A DNA stretch of 64,000 nt from NCBI GenBank assembly GCA_960531495.1, contig CAUIJY010000075.1:2294001-2358000 (forward strand). Direction: 5' to 3'. Positions 35,911 to 45,956 of this stretch are shown in pieces (the stretch's first letter is position 1; the number at the start of each line of letters is the position of its first letter). The notes beneath the pieces were generated by a model that was not told where the DNA came from, searched no databases, and saw only the letters and a program-made list of their open reading frames with translations. The stretch comes from Zeus faber. Lineage: Eukaryota > Chordata > Actinopteri > Zeiformes > Zeidae. The position numbers were made by a program, and so were the translations under genes.

Positions 35911-35975
35911 GTAAGTCGCTTTGGATAAAAGCATCTGCTAAATGACTAAATGTAAATGTAAATGTAAATAACAAG
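35911..35975 (+). mobile_element. SINE 3' tail (head missing)
   Basis: The string 'gtaagtcgctttggataaaa' and 'tctgctaaatgactaaatgt' with a TAAATG tail matches the 3' end of the complete SINE at 48,253-48,470. No tRNA-like head is seen upstream, so the copy is 5'-truncated or decayed. Confidence 0.75.
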
Positions 35976-36844
35976 AATATAAACAATTAACAAAATGCGG
36001 ACAAATAATAGACAGGAATACGAAGGTACGCCCCCCATTGCATGCTGGGGTTTTCACGTGGCATACCCCATGCTAACGCGTCCTTGTGTCTCGTAAAACG
36101 TTTAGTGTTGAGTACATAAATCACGGATCATTTTTTGATGATACAAAAACTACTTTAAAAAATGATAACCCTCAAAAAGATTTTAGACCTGAATTTTTGA
36201 GCCTCATGGGAACCCCACCTGACTTTTTGATTACACAGGGGACCCACCATGTTATGGTCTATTGACATGCAAACTTTGACACTGAACACTTTTTTTAATC
36301 AATAGGTCAGATTCTGATTGAAAAATATAAACCTTCCAAAAGTACAATTATTAATTTGAAAGGATATACAACCAATTTAAGAAATCAGGCCTCAGGCCAA
36401 CACCACTTAAACATATCAAAAATTGGAAAGTAAAGATTATTTTTCTACCTAGGCACGCTGTAAGTAAATGTAGTAAATTTGAGCATATTATGCAGATCAT
36501 TTTCGACTTAAATACCGGTTCATCAATTGATTTCCAGATAAGTATGACAAATACCACATATACTTTAAAAGAGAGCACAGAATCAATTGTTATTGAATTT
36601 GATGGTTTTGACAGTATAATATTTTCTTCCAAACTTAATCGAACGGGGAATAAACCTACACCCACTGTACAAAAGGTAGATAAAAAATTACAATTATTTA
36701 TTATAAAATAAAAAGGAGCAGATGGCACAAGAAAACAAACAAGGGCTCACACAGGGCTTAGTAAGTCTCCTGATATGCTTTGTAACAAAGAAAAAGTGCA
36801 ATGTATTCACGCGGGGGAAGATTAGTATGGTGGTAAACCCTGAC
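35976..36844. other. AT-rich stretch without recognisable gene
   Basis: I see no domain in the overlapping frames at 36,351-36,728 (-) and 36,490-36,711 (+). Both lie in AT-rich sequence and neither has convincing codon bias or homology that I recognise. Confidence 0.45.
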
Positions 36845-37320
36845 CTTTGGCCTTTGCCTGCACCTAACTATCCATTTTCAATTAATCTGCTGATAAAAAC
36901 CTACCCTACGGTGGTCGGCAGGAAAACTCACTGCAAATAGACAAAACACAAGCAAATTCAGAAAACATCATCATCAATTTGACAACACAGGCAAGAGATG
37001 CAAAACAATGGAAACATTTGCACAGAAACAAACTTAAAAGCAATTCACCACGGACACTTCATTTGGGGAATATATCAGATATGATACACAAACATTTCTT
37101 GATGTTTTTATTTTAAGTTTGTTCCTTCGTGAACTTTTCCATTGTGTTGTTGCCTGTGTTGTCAAATTGATGATGACATTTTCTAAATTTGCTTGCGTTT
37201 TGTCTATTTACATGTATTTTCTTTAGTTGTAGAGTTTTCCCGTTGGCCACCGTAGAGTCAGTTGTTATCAGCAGATGAATTGACTTGCGGCCTTTGACTG
37301 CACCTAACTACTAATTATCA
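36845..37320. repeat. Fold-back element (imperfect inverted repeat)
   Basis: Arm 36,884-37,041 pairs imperfectly with 37,112-37,275. Both contain, in opposite senses, 'ttgcctgtgttgtcaaattg', 'gatgatga', 'aatttgctt' and 'tttatcagcagat'. The loop is about 70 bp. Short direct copies of 'ggcctttg-ctgcacctaact' lie outside both arms (36,854 and 37,289). The layout resembles a MITE or fold-back transposon. No coding sequence is inside. Confidence 0.7.
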
Positions 37321-37489
37321 ATGTTTTCGCCTGATAAAATCAATAACTAGTTGAACTCCAGTGTATACCTGGGTACTCAGGATGCCAACGAACAACACAA
37401 ACATCATCAAAAATGAAGTTGCATCAAATGAACCAACATTTTTGAGCAACGTGAACCAACATGTTTGAGCAAATGCTTTAACAACTCTA

Positions 37490-37713
37490 TTAATAAATTC
37501 TTCTCGCACTTTCGCATTGGATGGCAGTGATACGATTTTTTACATAGTACTTCAATGCAGTCCAGCTTCGCTGGTTTAGAGCTTCAGGTGAAGCTCTAAT
37601 ACATGCATCACACTCAGTCCTTCCCGGCACTTTACCACTTTCAATGAAAGCCTTCAGGTTCTTTTCCACCGCATGGACCTCCTCAGGTAACCACCTCCTT
37701 CTCTCAGAGATTT
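37490..37713 (-). pseudogene. Exon encoding Myb/SANT-like helix domain
   Basis: After an acceptor 'ttctatttctatcttag' the exon reads ISERRRWLPEEVHAVEKNLK, then FIESGKVPGRTECDACIRAS, then WTALKYYVKNRITA, and ends at TAA (37490-37492). The W-x-x-EEV...V...L spacing and the final W-x-x-L/VKYYV are of the Myb/SANT kind; many unnamed teleost proteins carry such a module. It lies on the same strand and upstream of the SGNH-like exons, so it could be from the same transcript or another gene. No stop breaks it. Whether it is still used is unknown. Confidence 0.5.
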
Positions 37714-38004
37714 CTAAGATAGAAATAGAAATGTAAAAGGACAAATACAATTAGGAGTGTAGACCAGGTCTTTCAATCGCTGTATCTTTTGGTTACTCTA
37801 TTCTCAATTCAGAATCAGAAATGGAAAAAATGGGGTATGAGTGGTTTTCAAATTTTGCTTTTTTGGAGATACAAAAATCAAAATTGAAAAATTATTTTTC
37901 CATTTCATGACCAAAGGATGAGTGAAATTTAAAATCAGGTTTGACTTTCATTTTTTTTTTATTTCAATAGGAAAAAATAAAATCACAACAACATCATACA
38001 ACAA

Positions 38005-38040
38005 CATACACACCGATCAGCCACAACATTAGAACCAGTT
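38005..38040 (+). repeat. Short interspersed-repeat signature
   Basis: The stretch 'caccgatcagccacaacatt' followed by 'agaaccagtt' is, from memory, a recurrent sequence of a vertebrate DNA-transposon-derived repeat. The borders are not clear. Confidence 0.35.
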
Positions 38041-38449
38041 ACAACTATTTAGGACTCCAAAATTCAGTGGTACATTTCTCATGCTGCTAAATCACCTCCA
38101 TACAGCAATGTGTATGAACCAGCAAAATGGGATGCTGTGATTGTTCCAGATGTCCCACATGATCGCGACTTTATAAATGTTATCTTTTACTGTTTATCCT
38201 TAAAGTCAGGCACTGCCCGAGGATAACAGATATCATTGCAGAAAATATTCTATTTCAGCAGGCAACCACTTGTACAGCCGGCCCACCCAAATGACAGAGA
38301 GCACATATTGCTTTCATAAGTTAAAAAACAAAAAAACAAAACGCACAGCACAAACACAGTAAATATGAAAAAAAAATCGATAAGCCACGAACAACGTGCA
38401 CACACGATGTAGGTCGCCCGCTGACTGACGCCGACGCGCCAACTACAAA

Positions 38450-38575
38450 TTTCCACGGTCGTATCTTGGAGCAGTCAGTCGTAAGACGATGCTAATTTTC
38501 GCGACTATCGTATCTTGGATTAGTAAGTAGATGCAGTCATAAGTCGAGGTACCATTGTACCTTCAAATAAAGTCT
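38450..38575 (-). mobile_element. Possible DNA-transposon end
   Basis: On the - strand the sequence starts 'caatggtacctcgacttatg' and repeats 'ccaagatacga' twice. Ends of the type CAGTGGTACCTCGACTTA occur in some vertebrate DNA transposons. The partner end was not found. Confidence 0.35.
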
Positions 38576-38947
38576 AAACTGGCAAAAAACAGTCCGGACT
38601 CTCTCAGCACGCTTTGGTGGAGAACCGATCAAGTGAAACTTAGCTAGCGGGTCCGTCTGTCTGTTTGAAAACCGTCTCTCTCTCACAGTACCGTCTCCCT
38701 GCACCAACACACAGTAAACTAAATCTAAATGCTAGTTAACACTCCACTCCAACACACATTTAACTAAAGCTAGATACTGTGCATGTTAAAAACGGCTTTA
38801 TAAAATAAAACAAAGTCATTAACTTTTGCATGCATAATCTCTCCGTGTTATATCGTGTTATAACACAAAACTGCTAGCATTTAACAGCAAAAACGTGTAA
38901 CAATTGAAAAGTTAACTTTCTAAAACATTTTTTTTTCGTGCACTTAC

Positions 38948-39070
38948 TCTATATCCATTTTATTGCCCCCGTTCTTCTTCTGCTGTTTCAATATTGGGCA
39001 CAGTCACGGCATGAGGAGATAGGGTAAATATAGTGTGCTTCTCTCAGACGTTCTCCTCCCGCAATGCGGA
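38948..39070 (-). other. Candidate first exon of the - strand gene
   Basis: On the - strand a GC-richer leader runs to ATGGATATAGA and a strong donor GTAAGT (GT at 38,946-38,947). This would be a first coding exon with start codon at 38956-38958, just upstream of the Myb-like and SGNH-like exons. Only four codons are present, so this rests on position and donor strength. Confidence 0.25.
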
Positions 39071-39369
39071 AGCTTCTCCAAAAAATTACTCCATCCAAAT
39101 AAATTATTTTAATATATTTTAATAATGCATTCCCAAAATTATTATTACATCATGCTAATGTGATCGTACAAAATATACCATTAAGATATTAAAAAAAACG
39201 TCTATAATGACGCATTTTGATAACCAAATTATTATTTATTATTATGAATACGTGGATTATTCTTTGTAAAGAAGAACGATTGGGCATTAATTTAATGAGA
39301 TTAAGTTTATCGCTGTTCGGCATAATTATTAAAATTACTACTATTCATTGTAGGATAAGATAGTAATCT

Positions 39370-39665
39370 TTATTAATGAGGGCATCAGACTCCCTGGACT
39401 CCTGCCGAAACGCTGACGGAGGGAGAGCGAGGGGTAACGCAGGTAGCCGAGCTCGCTAATGATCCTTCCCCGTAAACACCCCGTGGAGGTGATTTAGCTA
39501 CGTCGCCTTCAGCCGTGCGCCACATTTCCCGGCCCCGCTCCTTGTAAAGCTCTGAGTCTGCCTACCCCCACCACCCGACTCCACTACCGCCGCCAAGCTT
39601 GCACGTCAATGCCGGGCTTCGTCATCGTCGACAGGTGAACCCAACTTGGCCCCTGTAACCCGTGA
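39370..39665. promoter_or_regulatory. GC-rich patch, possible CpG-island promoter
   Basis: This stretch is clearly richer in C, G and CpG than its neighbours and contains a donor-like 'cgacag|gtgaac' near 39,630. It lies head-to-head with the candidate first exon above. No coding frame in it is recognisable. Inference only. Confidence 0.3.
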
Positions 39666-40041
39666 GATTGTTCCGCCACACACACACTTTGTTTATCCCC
39701 CCTATTATAAAAAAAAAACAACACAACGGGCCGTGTCGGCCAGGGGATGTGTGCAGCGGTGGACTCTGGCCACACACAGAAGCAGGATGGCAAGCTCCCT
39801 GCTAAAGGGGGTGGGGGGGGGGGGTCAGAAGGACCCTGGATGGCAGGGGAGCTCGGAGGGTGGGGGCAAACGAGCGTCCGCCCGCTGAACGTTGACAGCC
39901 TTTAGCAGCAGAACAACTGCACGGCAGCTCTGCTGGGACACGAGGAGCTGCTGGAGAGCTACTGGAGAGCTGAAGGCTGCGGCATGAGAGGAATTCATAA
40001 CACAAGGCGGCTTCAGCTGTGTTGATATGACTTGCATCATT

Positions 40042-40070
40042 GTGTGTGTGTGTGTGTGTGTGTGTGTGCC
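40042..40070. repeat. (TG)n microsatellite, left flank of Gypsy
   Basis: About 14 TG units followed by a T/G-rich segment that contains 'atgtgaatgtgtgtgg'; the same segment occurs after the TG tract at 42,641-42,674. Confidence 0.9.
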
Positions 40071-40208
40071 GGGACGGTTTGTTATGTGAATGTGTGTGGT
40101 GGGAGAGGATATACACAGTGCTGTGAGTGCATATGGGTAGTACGTAGTCCTGTTTAAACCACAGTGTATAGGTTAACATGACTGTGTGTGTATACATACT
40201 GGATGTAC

Positions 40209-40596
40209 TGTCACGACCAGAACAGGGAGGAACCCAAACGCACGACACAGGGACACGGGAGGCAGGCAAATAATAAAGTGATGTTTATTAACCGGGACGG
40301 TGGAGCTGGCCGGAGGGACCTGGTCGGGGGGGGATGGAGCAGGGCAGGACAGGGACGATGATGACCAGGAGATGGGGTCCAGGATCCGGGTGGAGAGACG
40401 GGGAACCAGGCTGGGTGGAGAGTCCTGGTCGACCAGCGGAGACAGACAGGTGAAGGGAAGGCGAGACAACAAGACATAAACTAGGAACTTGGAACTTGGA
40501 ACTGGGAACTAGGAACTAGGAAGGGAGCCAATCGCTGACGCGGCTGACGCGGCTGACGCGGCTGACGCGGCGATGCAACTCGGGGAAAGCTAGTTG
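40209..40596 (-). repeat. Gypsy 3' LTR, truncated
   Basis: It aligns with 42,110 to about 42,467 of the other LTR and ends in TGACA with the same border. The outer 145 bp of U3 (42,468-42,612 in the other copy) is missing because the internal deletion reaches into the LTR. It has gained a ctgacgcgg 9-mer repeated four times (about 40,536-40,572) that the other LTR lacks. Confidence 0.9.
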
Positions 40597-41140
40597 CTAA
40601 CCTCCCGTTAATTAGGGCCTGGAAGACCGCTGGGGCATTTGACAGCCCAAAGGGCATAACAAGGTACTCAAAGTGACCGAGCGGGGTGTTAAAGGCAGTC
40701 TTCCACTCGTCCCCTTTGCGGATGCGGACCAGGTGGTAAGCGTTGCGGAGGTCCAGCTTGGAAAAGTGGGTGGCCCCCTGGATGGGGACGAAGACTGAAT
40801 CCATCAGGGGCAAGGGGTACTTGTCTTTGATCGTGATATCGTTCAGTCCCCTGAAATCGACGCAAGGACGGAGGGTCTTGTCCTTCTCCGCAACAAAGAA
40901 GAACCCTGCGCCTAGCGGAGAAAACGAGGGACGAGTAATCCTGGCAGCGAGAGAGTCGCGGATGTGAGTCTCCATGGCCTCCTGTTCAGACCGGGAGACG
41001 TTATACAGGCGACTGCAGGGGAGGGGGGCGCCTGGCAGGAGGTTGATTGCGCAGTCATAGGGGCGATGACGTGGTAAGGAGCGGCCGGAGCGTAGCCCTA
41101 CCGAGGAGTCGCCCTCTCGTGGCCGGACCGGGCAGGTGGC
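40597..41140 (-). pseudogene. pol: Gypsy pol fragment (reverse transcriptase N-terminal half)
   Basis: After the gag stop the same frame runs through [20 protein letters not shown] to [46 protein letters not shown] (catalytic Asp of motif A) and [12 protein letters not shown]. It then stops abruptly in FQALING and joins the truncated 3' LTR. The YVDD/YLDD box, RNase H and integrase are missing. The protease is absent between the knuckle and the RT start. The family call is secure from the RT motifs. Confidence 0.92.
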
Positions 41141-42088
41141 TCAGAGGTGTCCCAGCCGACCGCAATACAGAGAGGCACCGGTCTGTAGGCGGCGTGCTCG
41201 CTCCTCTGGGTAGATCCGGGAGCGACCAAGCTGCATTGGCTCGGCATCGGAGAGAGTCGGGGGACTTGTGCGGCGCCCAAGAGTAGCGGGCGCTGGAGAC
41301 TGGGGCGTGGCCGCCCAGGCGGGAGGCACGGACTGGAGGCTCGCCCCCTCCCTCTCGCGATGGCGCTCCCGTAGCCGGTTGTCCAGGCGGATTGAGGTCT
41401 CCACTAGTTGGTCCAGGTCCGTGGGCTCGTCCCGCCGTGCCAGCTCGTCCCGCAACTCGTCGTTCAGGGCACGCTGGAACACGTCCTGCAGGGCTCCGTC
41501 ATTCCAGCCGCTTTCCGCGGCTAGAGTCCGGAACTCGACGACGAGGGAGGCGACGCTACGGGAACCCTGGCGGAGGGAGAGGAGTCTTCTGGCGGCCTCC
41601 TTGCCGCAAACTGGGTGGTCGAAGACTCTCCTCATTTCGCGGGTAAACAGATCGTAGGAGAGACTCACGGGACCCCCCTGACTCCAAACCGCGGAACCCC
41701 AGCCGAGAGCCGCCCCTCTCAGGCAGGAGATGAGGAACGCGATGTGGGCACTATCGGAGTCGTACGACGACAGCCGCTGTTGGAAAACCACCGCGCACTG
41801 CACAAGGAAGGCGCGGCAGGTGCCGAAATCGCCGTCGTAAGGCGCTGGAGCCGGAACGTGGGGCTCAGGGGGAACGAGAGAGGCGCTGGGAGCCCTGGTG
41901 GGGGAAGGAGGGCAGGTCGGAGGAGCAGGGGAGGCCACGGGGGCCGGAGGGCCCTGCAGGCTGCTGACGGCCGCAGAGATGGTCCGGAGGTGTTCCGCGA
42001 TGTCCCGGAGGACCCGGTCATGTTGCCCAAGCAACACTCCTCTGTCCCGGAGTGCGCGGCGGAGCCCTTCTGTGTCGGCTGGGTCCAT
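41141..42088 (-). pseudogene. gag: Gypsy gag
   Basis: Gag packages the retrotransposon RNA. The start is MDPADTEGLRRAL at 42086-42088; an in-frame Met further upstream lies within the LTR and is not the real start. A coiled-coil-like N-terminus (LLGQHDRVLRDIAEHL) is followed by a proline-rich linker, then the Gypsy capsid core (YDGDFGTCRAFLVQC, FISC..GAALGW, FDHP, LRQGSRSVASLVVEFR, ELARRDEPTDLDQLV). The zinc knuckle reads SLYCGRLGHL then TGA then ATC: the first Cys has become Ser and a stop (41141-41143) interrupts. The frame reopens in phase with the RT part, so gag and pol were one frame. Non-functional. Confidence 0.9.
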
Positions 42089-42109
42089 GTTTTCCTGGCC
42101 AGACCGTAC

Positions 42110-42612
42110 TGTCACGACCCGAACAGGGAGGAACCCAAACGCACGACACAGGGACACGGGAGGCAGGCAAGGGATGTTTATTAACTGGGACGGTGGAGCT
42201 GGCCGGGGGGACCTGGTCGGGAGGGGATGGAGCAGGGCAGGGCAGGGACGATGATGACCAGGAGATGGGGTCCAGGATCCGGGTGGAGAGACGGGGAACC
42301 AGGCTGGGTGGAGAGTCCTGGTCGACAAGCGGAGACAGACAGGTGAAGGGAAGGCGAGACAACAAGACATAAACTAGGAACTTGGAACTGGGAACTGGGA
42401 ACTAGGAACTAGGAACTAGGAACTAGGAAGGGAGCCAATCGCGATGCAACTCGGGGAAAGCTAGTTGACGGTCTGGCAAGGAATGGCTAGGAAGCTGGGG
42501 CTAAATACAGTGCGGGTAATTGATCCCAGGTGTGTGCAATTGGGTCTGAGTAGGGAGCTGCAGATGGGGCAAGGGCGGCCTCTAGTGGCGCTGGGAGGCC
42601 GTGGGCCTAACA
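42110..42612 (-). repeat. Gypsy 5' LTR (503 bp)
   Basis: Read on the - strand it starts TGTTAGGCCCACGG and ends GGTCGTGACA, so it has TG...CA borders. An AATAAA lies at 42178-42183 (- strand). A decamer minisatellite (ggaactagga type) lies at 42,373-42,428. The gag start codon follows the LTR by only about 21 bases, leaving a very short space for the primer-binding site. Confidence 0.9.
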
Positions 42613-42636
42613 TGTACGGGTACATTTATTCCTGTG

Positions 42637-42640
<4 letters not shown>

Positions 42641-42674
<34 letters not shown>
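42641..42674. repeat. (TG)n microsatellite, right flank of Gypsy
   Basis: About 17 TG units. The sequence following, with 'catgtgaatgtgtgtgg', resembles the one after the TG tract at 40,042-40,070. Confidence 0.9.
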
Positions 42675-42675
<1 letters not shown>

Positions 42676-42817
42676 ATGTACGCATGTGTGTGTGGGTGTT
42701 GGGAGGATTGGTCATGTGAATGTGTGTGGGGTGGGAGGGGAGAGATGCAAGTGTGTATGGCATTTAATCCATAGGACAAATGATTTTTTTAAAGTGACTA
42801 GTACTCATTTTTTTTAA

Positions 42818-44603
42818 ATCTTTCTTTCAATCTTTGTTTCTTTCAATCTTATTTTCAATCTTTCTTTCAATCTTATCATAGAACAATAAACACAATGGGG
42901 TTGTGCTGATGTTAATGGATCAACCTTTCTTTCGTTCTCCTTTATTTCAATCGTTCTTTCAATCTTTCTTTCAATCTTTCAATCTTTCTTTCAATTTTTC
43001 TTTCTTTCTTTCAATCTTTCTTTCAATCTTTCTTTCATTCTTTCTTTCAGTCTTTCAATATTTCTTTCAATCTCTCTTTCAATCTATCTTTCAATCTTTC
43101 TTTCATTCTTTCTTTCAGTCGTTCAATCTTTCTTTCAATCTTTCTTTCAATCTTTCTTTTTTCAATCTTTCTTTCAATCTTTCATTCTTTCTTTCATTCT
43201 TTCTTTCAATCTTTCTTACTTTCAATCTTTCTTTCTTTCAATATTTCTTTCAATCTTTCTTTCAATCTTTCTTTCATTCTTTCTTTCATTCTTTCATTCT
43301 TTCTTTCAATCTTTCTTTCTTTCAATCTTTCTTTCAATCTTTCAATCATTCAATCTTTCTTTCATTCTTTCTTTCAATCTTTCTTACTTTTAATCTTTCT
43401 CTCTTTCAATATTTCTTTCAATATTTAAATCTTTCTTTAAATCTTTCTTTCAAAATTTCAATCTTTCTTTCAATCTTTCTTTCAATCTTTCAATCTTTCA
43501 ATCGATCTTTCAATCTTTCATTCAATCTTTCAATCTCTCTTTCATTCTTTCTTTCAATCTTTCAATCTTTCTTTCAATGTTTCTTTCAATCTTTCATTCT
43601 TTCTTTCAATCTTTCAATCGTTCTTTCAATCTTTCTTTTATTCTTTCTTTCAATCTTTCATTTTTTCAATCTTTCTTTCAATCTTTCAATCTTTCTTTCA
43701 ATCTTTCATTCTTTCTTTCAATCTTTCAATCGTTCTTTCTTTCAATCTTTCAATCTTTCTTTCATTCTTTCTTTCAATATTTCAATCTTTCAATCTTTCT
43801 TTCATTCTTTCTTTAAATCTTTCAATCTTTCTTTCATTCTTTCTTTCAATCTATCTTACTTTCAATCCATCTTTCTTTCAATATTTCTTCCAATCGTTCA
43901 ATCTTTCTTTCATTCTTTCTTTCAATCTTTCTTTTGTTATTTCTTTCAATCTTTCTTTCAATATTTCTTTCAATCTTTCTTTCTTAAATCTTTCTTTCAA
44001 TCTTTCTTTCAAACTTTCAATCATTATTTCAATCTTTCATTCTTTCCATTTTTCTTGCAATCTTTCTTTCAATTGTTTAATCTTTCAATGTTTCTTTCAT
44101 TCTTTCTTTCAGTCTTTCAATCTTTTTCTCAATCTTTCTTTCATTCTTTCTTTCAATATTTCAATCTTTCAATCTTTCTTTCATTCTTTCTTTAAATCTT
44201 TCATTCTTTCTTTCATTCTTTCTTTCAATCTATCTTTCTTTCAATATTTCTTCCAATCGTTCAATCTTTCTTTCATTCTTTCTTTCAATCTTTCTGTCGG
44301 TCAATCTTTCTTTCAGTCTTTCTTTCAATCATTCAATCTTTCAATCTTTCCTTCAATATTTCTTTCTTTCAATCTTTCTTTCAATCTTTCTTTCATTCTT
44401 TTCTTCAGTCGTTCAATCTTTCTTTCAATCTTTCTTTTTTTCAATCTTTTTTTCAATCTTTCTTTCATCCTTTCTTTCAATCTTTCGTTCAATATTTCTT
44501 TCAATCTTTCTTACTTTCAATCTTTCTTTGTTTAAATCTTTCTTTCAATCTTTCTTTCAATCTTTCGTTCAATATTTCTTTCAATCTTTCTTACTTTCAA
44601 TCT
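42818..44603 (+). repeat. Pyrimidine-rich satellite, block 1 (TTTC/CAAT)
   Basis: Degenerate tandem array of TTTC and CAATC words, for example 'tttctttcaatctttcaatc'. G is almost absent on the + strand. A non-satellite gap lies at about 42,872-42,930. The long frame at 42,903-44,195 (430 codons of F/Q/S/N/L) is a by-product of the repeat and is not a gene. Confidence 0.95.
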
Positions 44604-45956
44604 GAGTCGAGCTAACTCTGAGTCGAGCTCTAGTGCTGAGGTTGCTGTGTAGTGTATCACTGCTCGTATTGTAGTATTGCAACTTGGACTACTGGATTGA
44701 CTCTGTACATTTCACTGCTATTTGCTGATCTGCCAACAAGCTTGTGTTCCAGACACACCCCCTATTCAGGTAAGTCCTCTCTTATGTGGGCGTGCTCTTA
44801 GCCAGGTGCAACCCTAATCACACGAGCAGCTGTATTCTATCACCTATTTATGGTCCTGCCCTTCAAGCGTTGGCCCATTTGTAGTCGCTCTCGTGTGAAG
44901 ACGCTCTGTGTAAAGACGCACGTCTACCTCTGCACGTCAACCGAAGCAAGGACACCGAACAAGGCAAACCTGCCTTCTTTCTCTCACTCCATACAAAGTG
45001 TGCTACTACCGCATCCCTACAACTTCAAGGTCACCCAGAAAGCGTCGTTATACCATACGCCGATGCAATCCGGGTAACCTCAGGTCCCTGCAGCAAACAT
45101 CTTCTGCAAAGACCTCCTTCTCTGTTGGCTTGTGGAATTGTCGATCTGCAGTTAACAAGGCAGACTTCATTTCTGGTCATGCCAACCAACTCTCCTTAGA
45201 GCTCCTTGCTCTCACTGAGACATGGATTAAACCGGAAGATAGCGCAACCCCGGCTGCACTCTCCACTAACTACTCATTCTCCCACACATCCAGACCATCT
45301 GGCCGTGGTGGTGGGACTGGCCTGCTAATTTCCAACACATGGAAATTTAATCCACTGCTGCCTTTAAACAACTTTGCCTCCTTTGAATATCACGCCGTCT
45401 TGGTGCTGCTCCGGTGAAAGCCTATGTGGTCGTCATCTACCGTCCACCAGGACAACTAGGTGACTTCCTACATGAGCTTGACACCCTGCTGTCATCAATC
45501 CCTGAGCACGAGTGTCCCATGCTCGTCCTCGGAGACATGAACATTCACTTGGACAGTGCGAGCTCGGCTGACTTCCTGTCTTTGGTTCGCTCGTTCGACC
45601 TAAGACAGATCCCGACTCCACCGACTCACAAGGCTGGCAAAGAGCTTGATCTCATTCTTGCTCGGAGCTGTACCACCGACAACCTATGGGTCACTCCTCT
45701 TCATCTCTCTGACCACTTCTTCATCCACTTCAATGTCCAGCTACCAAAACAACCCCCCACCTCCCCACCCATGGTTACTATCCGCAGCAATCTCCGCAAC
45801 TTGTCTCCCACCCACTTCTCCTCTGTGCTCTCCTCTTCTCTTCCACCCCATGGCACTTTCTCCTCTCTGCAGGTTAATGATGCCACTGACTCCCTCTGCT
45901 CCACCTTGAGCTCATGTCTGGATATCCTGTGTCCACTATCCACCAGACCTGCTCGT
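44604..45956 (+). pseudogene. L2-type LINE fragment, endonuclease part
   Basis: Endonuclease motifs in order: FSVGLWNCRSAVNK, LLALTETWIKPED, GRGGGTGLLIS (frame 1, to 45,417), then VVVIYRPPGQL, LVLGDMNIHLD, KELDLILAR and LHLSDHFFIHF (frame 3, 45,414-45,956). These are the apurinic-endonuclease blocks of the L2/CR1 group (E of TETW, GDxN, SDH). A frameshift near 45,400 separates the two halves. The reverse transcriptase and 3' end are missing: sequence turns into satellite at 45,957. The 5' edge joins satellite at about 44,604, with a 15-16-bp direct repeat (ctgagtcgagct...) at 44,605-44,633. Confidence 0.85.

Larger units (their letters stand above)
40209..42612 (-). mobile_element. Internally deleted Ty3/Gypsy retrotransposon
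   Basis: It is bounded by TGTAC at 40,204-40,208 and at 42,613-42,617, a 5-bp target-site duplication. It has a complete 5' LTR (42,110-42,612), gag, a partial RT and a partial 3' LTR (40,209-40,596). Protease and the N-terminal part of pol are largely deleted between about 41,050 and 41,140, and everything from mid-RT to inside the 3' LTR is lost at 40,596/40,597. At 2.4 kb it is about half or less of a normal Gypsy length and cannot move by itself. Confidence 0.93.

Noticed and set aside
41268..42372. Frames on the + strand across the Gypsy gag (up to 189 codons)
   Set aside because: They are antisense shadows of gag in GC-rich sequence.
42903..44195. A 430-codon open frame rich in F, Q, S, N and L
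   Set aside because: It is the translation of the TTTC/CAAT satellite. Frames in other phases are open too, and there is no domain or start context.
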